Shown here in pieces: positions 6,992-8,358 of a stretch of DNA of 8,358 bases. This DNA comes from Alphaproteobacteria bacterium (GTDB lineage: Bacteria > Pseudomonadota > Alphaproteobacteria > UBA11222), in assembly GCA_003454415.1 (NCBI GenBank), contig DMKG01000057.1, positions 1 to 8,358 of the forward strand. Reading direction: 5' to 3'. The notes under the pieces are model-generated. The model had not been told where the DNA came from. It did no database searches and saw only the letters and a list, made by a program, of their open reading frames with translations. Each line of letters opens with the position of its first letter. Within the stretch, counting starts at the first letter, position 1. The translations under genes and the position numbers were made by a program.

Positions 6992-8358
6992 ATGAATGAA
7001 GCCCTGAATATGAATGACGATAAACCGCATGAAGAATGCGGCGTATTCGGAATTTTCGGCCATTCGGACGCGGCGGAACTGGTGGCGCTGGGCCTGCATG
7101 CGCTTCAGCATCGCGGCCAGGAAGCCGCGGGCATCGTTTCTTTTGACGGGCGCAAATTCAATCTGGAACGCCGTCTCGGCCTTGTTGGCGACAGTTTTTC
7201 CCACGAATCGGTCATCAGCCGCCTGCGCGGCCAGGCGGCGATCGGCCATAACCGCTACGCCACCACGGGCGATACGGTGTTGCGGAATGTGCAGCCTTTT
7301 TTCGCTGACCTCTCCGGGGGCGGTCTCGCGGTGGCGCATAACGGCAATCTCACCAACGCCACCGCCCTGCGGCGCAGGCTGGTGGCCAATGGCGCCATCT
7401 TCCAATCCACTTCCGACACCGAAGTTCTGGTGCATCTGGTGGCCACCAGCAGGGAAACACGGCTGGTTCAGCGGCTGGTGGATGCCCTGCGGCAGCTTGA
7501 GGGCGCTTATTCTCTGGTGACCCTCACCAACAAGAAGATGATCGGCGTCCGTGATCCCCTGGGCGTCCGTCCCCTGGTGCTGGGAGAGTTCGACGGCTGT
7601 CACGTATTGGCGTCGGAGACCTGCGCCCTGGATATTATCGGCGCCAAATTCATCCGCGACGTCGCCGCCGGCGAAATGGTGGTGATCACGGAGGAAGGGA
7701 TTGAATCCCATTTCCCCTTCCCGAAGGCGCAGAGCCGGTTCTGCGTCTTTGAATATATCTATTTTTCACGCCCCGACAGTATCGCCGAGGGCAGAAGCGT
7801 GTATGAATGCCGCCGGCGTATCGGCGAGGAACTGGCGAGAGAAGCGCCTGTTAAAGCGGATCTGGTTGCGCCCATCCCGGATTCCGGAACCCCGGCGGCC
7901 ATCGGCTACGCCAGCACCGTCGGAATCCCGTTCGAACTGGGGATCATCCGCAACCATTATGTGGGCCGCACGTTTATTGAACCCGCTCAACGCATCCGGC
8001 AACTGGGCGTAAAGCTGAAACACAACGCCAACCGTGGAAACATTGCGGGTAAGCGCGTAGTTCTGGTGGATGACAGCATCGTGCGCGGAACGACTTCGAT
8101 GAAAATCGTGCAGATGATGCGGGATGCGGGGGCAAAGGAAGTGCATATGCGCATCGCCTGCCCACCTACCACCCATTCCTGTTTTTATGGGGTGGATACG
8201 CCGGAGCGCGACAAACTGCTGGCTTTTGACCGGACGGTCGAGCAGATGCGCGCCGCTATCGGCGCGGACAGTCTGGCCTTTATCAGCATGGATGGCCTCT
8301 ACCGCGCCATGGGTTGTTCGGCGCGCGATAAGACCAGCCCGCAATTCTGCGACGCCTG
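6992..8358 (+). CDS. purF: Amidophosphoribosyltransferase, 3'-truncated by the window edge
   Basis: PurF makes 5-phosphoribosylamine from PRPP and glutamine, the first committed step of de novo purine synthesis. The mature enzyme should begin at the catalytic Cys encoded at 7037-7039 (HEE|CGVFGIFG) after a short cleaved propeptide. The Ntn-type glutaminase domain has GHNRYATTG and AHNGNLTN. The phosphoribosyltransferase domain has the PRPP signature VVLVDDSIVRGTTS (mature residues 341-354). In mature numbering, Cys236, Cys382 and Cys438 fit the Fe-S ligands of the B. subtilis-type enzyme. The last two bases (tg) begin a codon that could be the fourth. About 40-50 C-terminal residues lie outside the window. 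The start is uncertain: in-frame ATGs at 6929, 6938, 6968, 6992 and 7010 give propeptides of 9 to 36 residues. 6992 is chosen for a weak GGA 7 bases upstream. The first two candidates would overlap cvpA. Expression probably comes from the upstream operon; no purine riboswitch is seen in the short gap. Confidence 0.95.
   Translation, partial: MNEALNMNDDKPHEECGVFGIFGHSDAAELVALGLHALQHRGQEAAGIVSFDGRKFNLERRLGLVGDSFSHESVISRLRGQAAIGHNRYATTGDTVLRNVQPFFADLSGGGLAVAHNGNLTNATALRRRLVANGAIFQSTSDTEVLVHLVATSRETRLVQRLVDALRQLEGAYSLVTLTNKKMIGVRDPLGVRPLVLGEFDGCHVLASETCALDIIGAKFIRDVAAGEMVVITEEGIESHFPFPKAQSRFCVFEYIYFSRPDSIAEGRSVYECRRRIGEELAREAPVKADLVAPIPDSGTPAAIGYASTVGIPFELGIIRNHYVGRTFIEPAQRIRQLGVKLKHNANRGNIAGKRVVLVDDSIVRGTTSMKIVQMMRDAGAKEVHMRIACPPTTHSCFYGVDTPERDKLLAFDRTVEQMRAAIGADSLAFISMDGLYRAMGCSARDKTSPQFCDA

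Noticed and set aside
6989..7711. A 240-residue open frame on the - strand over purF.
   Set aside because: It lies opposite the well-conserved PurF glutaminase domain and has no family features.

Overview
The window looks like the chromosome of an alphaproteobacterium. The DNA is GC-rich by eye. All eight genes lie on the + strand in the order rplI, dnaB, alr, mlaE, mlaF, radA, cvpA, purF. The rplI-dnaB-alr-radA-cvpA-purF backbone is a familiar alphaproteobacterial arrangement. An mlaE/mlaF pair between alr and radA is, from memory, a layout seen in Rhodospirillales-type genomes. The acidic tail of L9 and two insertions in DnaB fit the same class. I cannot place it to family or genus.

Layout: the left edge cuts into rplI (ribosomal protein L9), whose N-terminal third is missing. 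A 178-base intergenic region follows (497-674). It holds two copies of an 18-base direct repeat that can each fold into a small hairpin, a good rho-independent terminator (about 559-595), and a short AT-richer stretch with weak promoter-like and DnaA-box-like matches. After that come seven tightly packed genes: dnaB (replicative helicase), alr (alanine racemase), mlaE and mlaF (permease and ATPase of an Mla-type phospholipid transporter), radA (recombination and repair ATPase), cvpA (inner-membrane protein) and purF (amidophosphoribosyltransferase, cut off by the right edge). Gaps run from a 4-base overlap to 17 bases, and reach 16-58 bases before purF depending on its start. No terminator is visible inside the run, so it is probably one transcription unit, perhaps with internal promoters that I cannot see.

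The genes serve different core processes: replication, peptidoglycan precursor supply, outer-membrane lipid balance, DNA repair and purine synthesis. This is a housekeeping operon rather than a dedicated pathway. I found no mobile element, phage gene, CRISPR array, tRNA, rRNA, intein or frameshift, and no sign of an undescribed system. The points worth a second look are small: the unmatched first bases of the window, the repeat and DnaA-like sites before dnaB, unusual residues in Alr and MlaF, the absence of mlaD/mlaB/mlaC next to mlaEF, and an Fe-S-type cysteine set in PurF.
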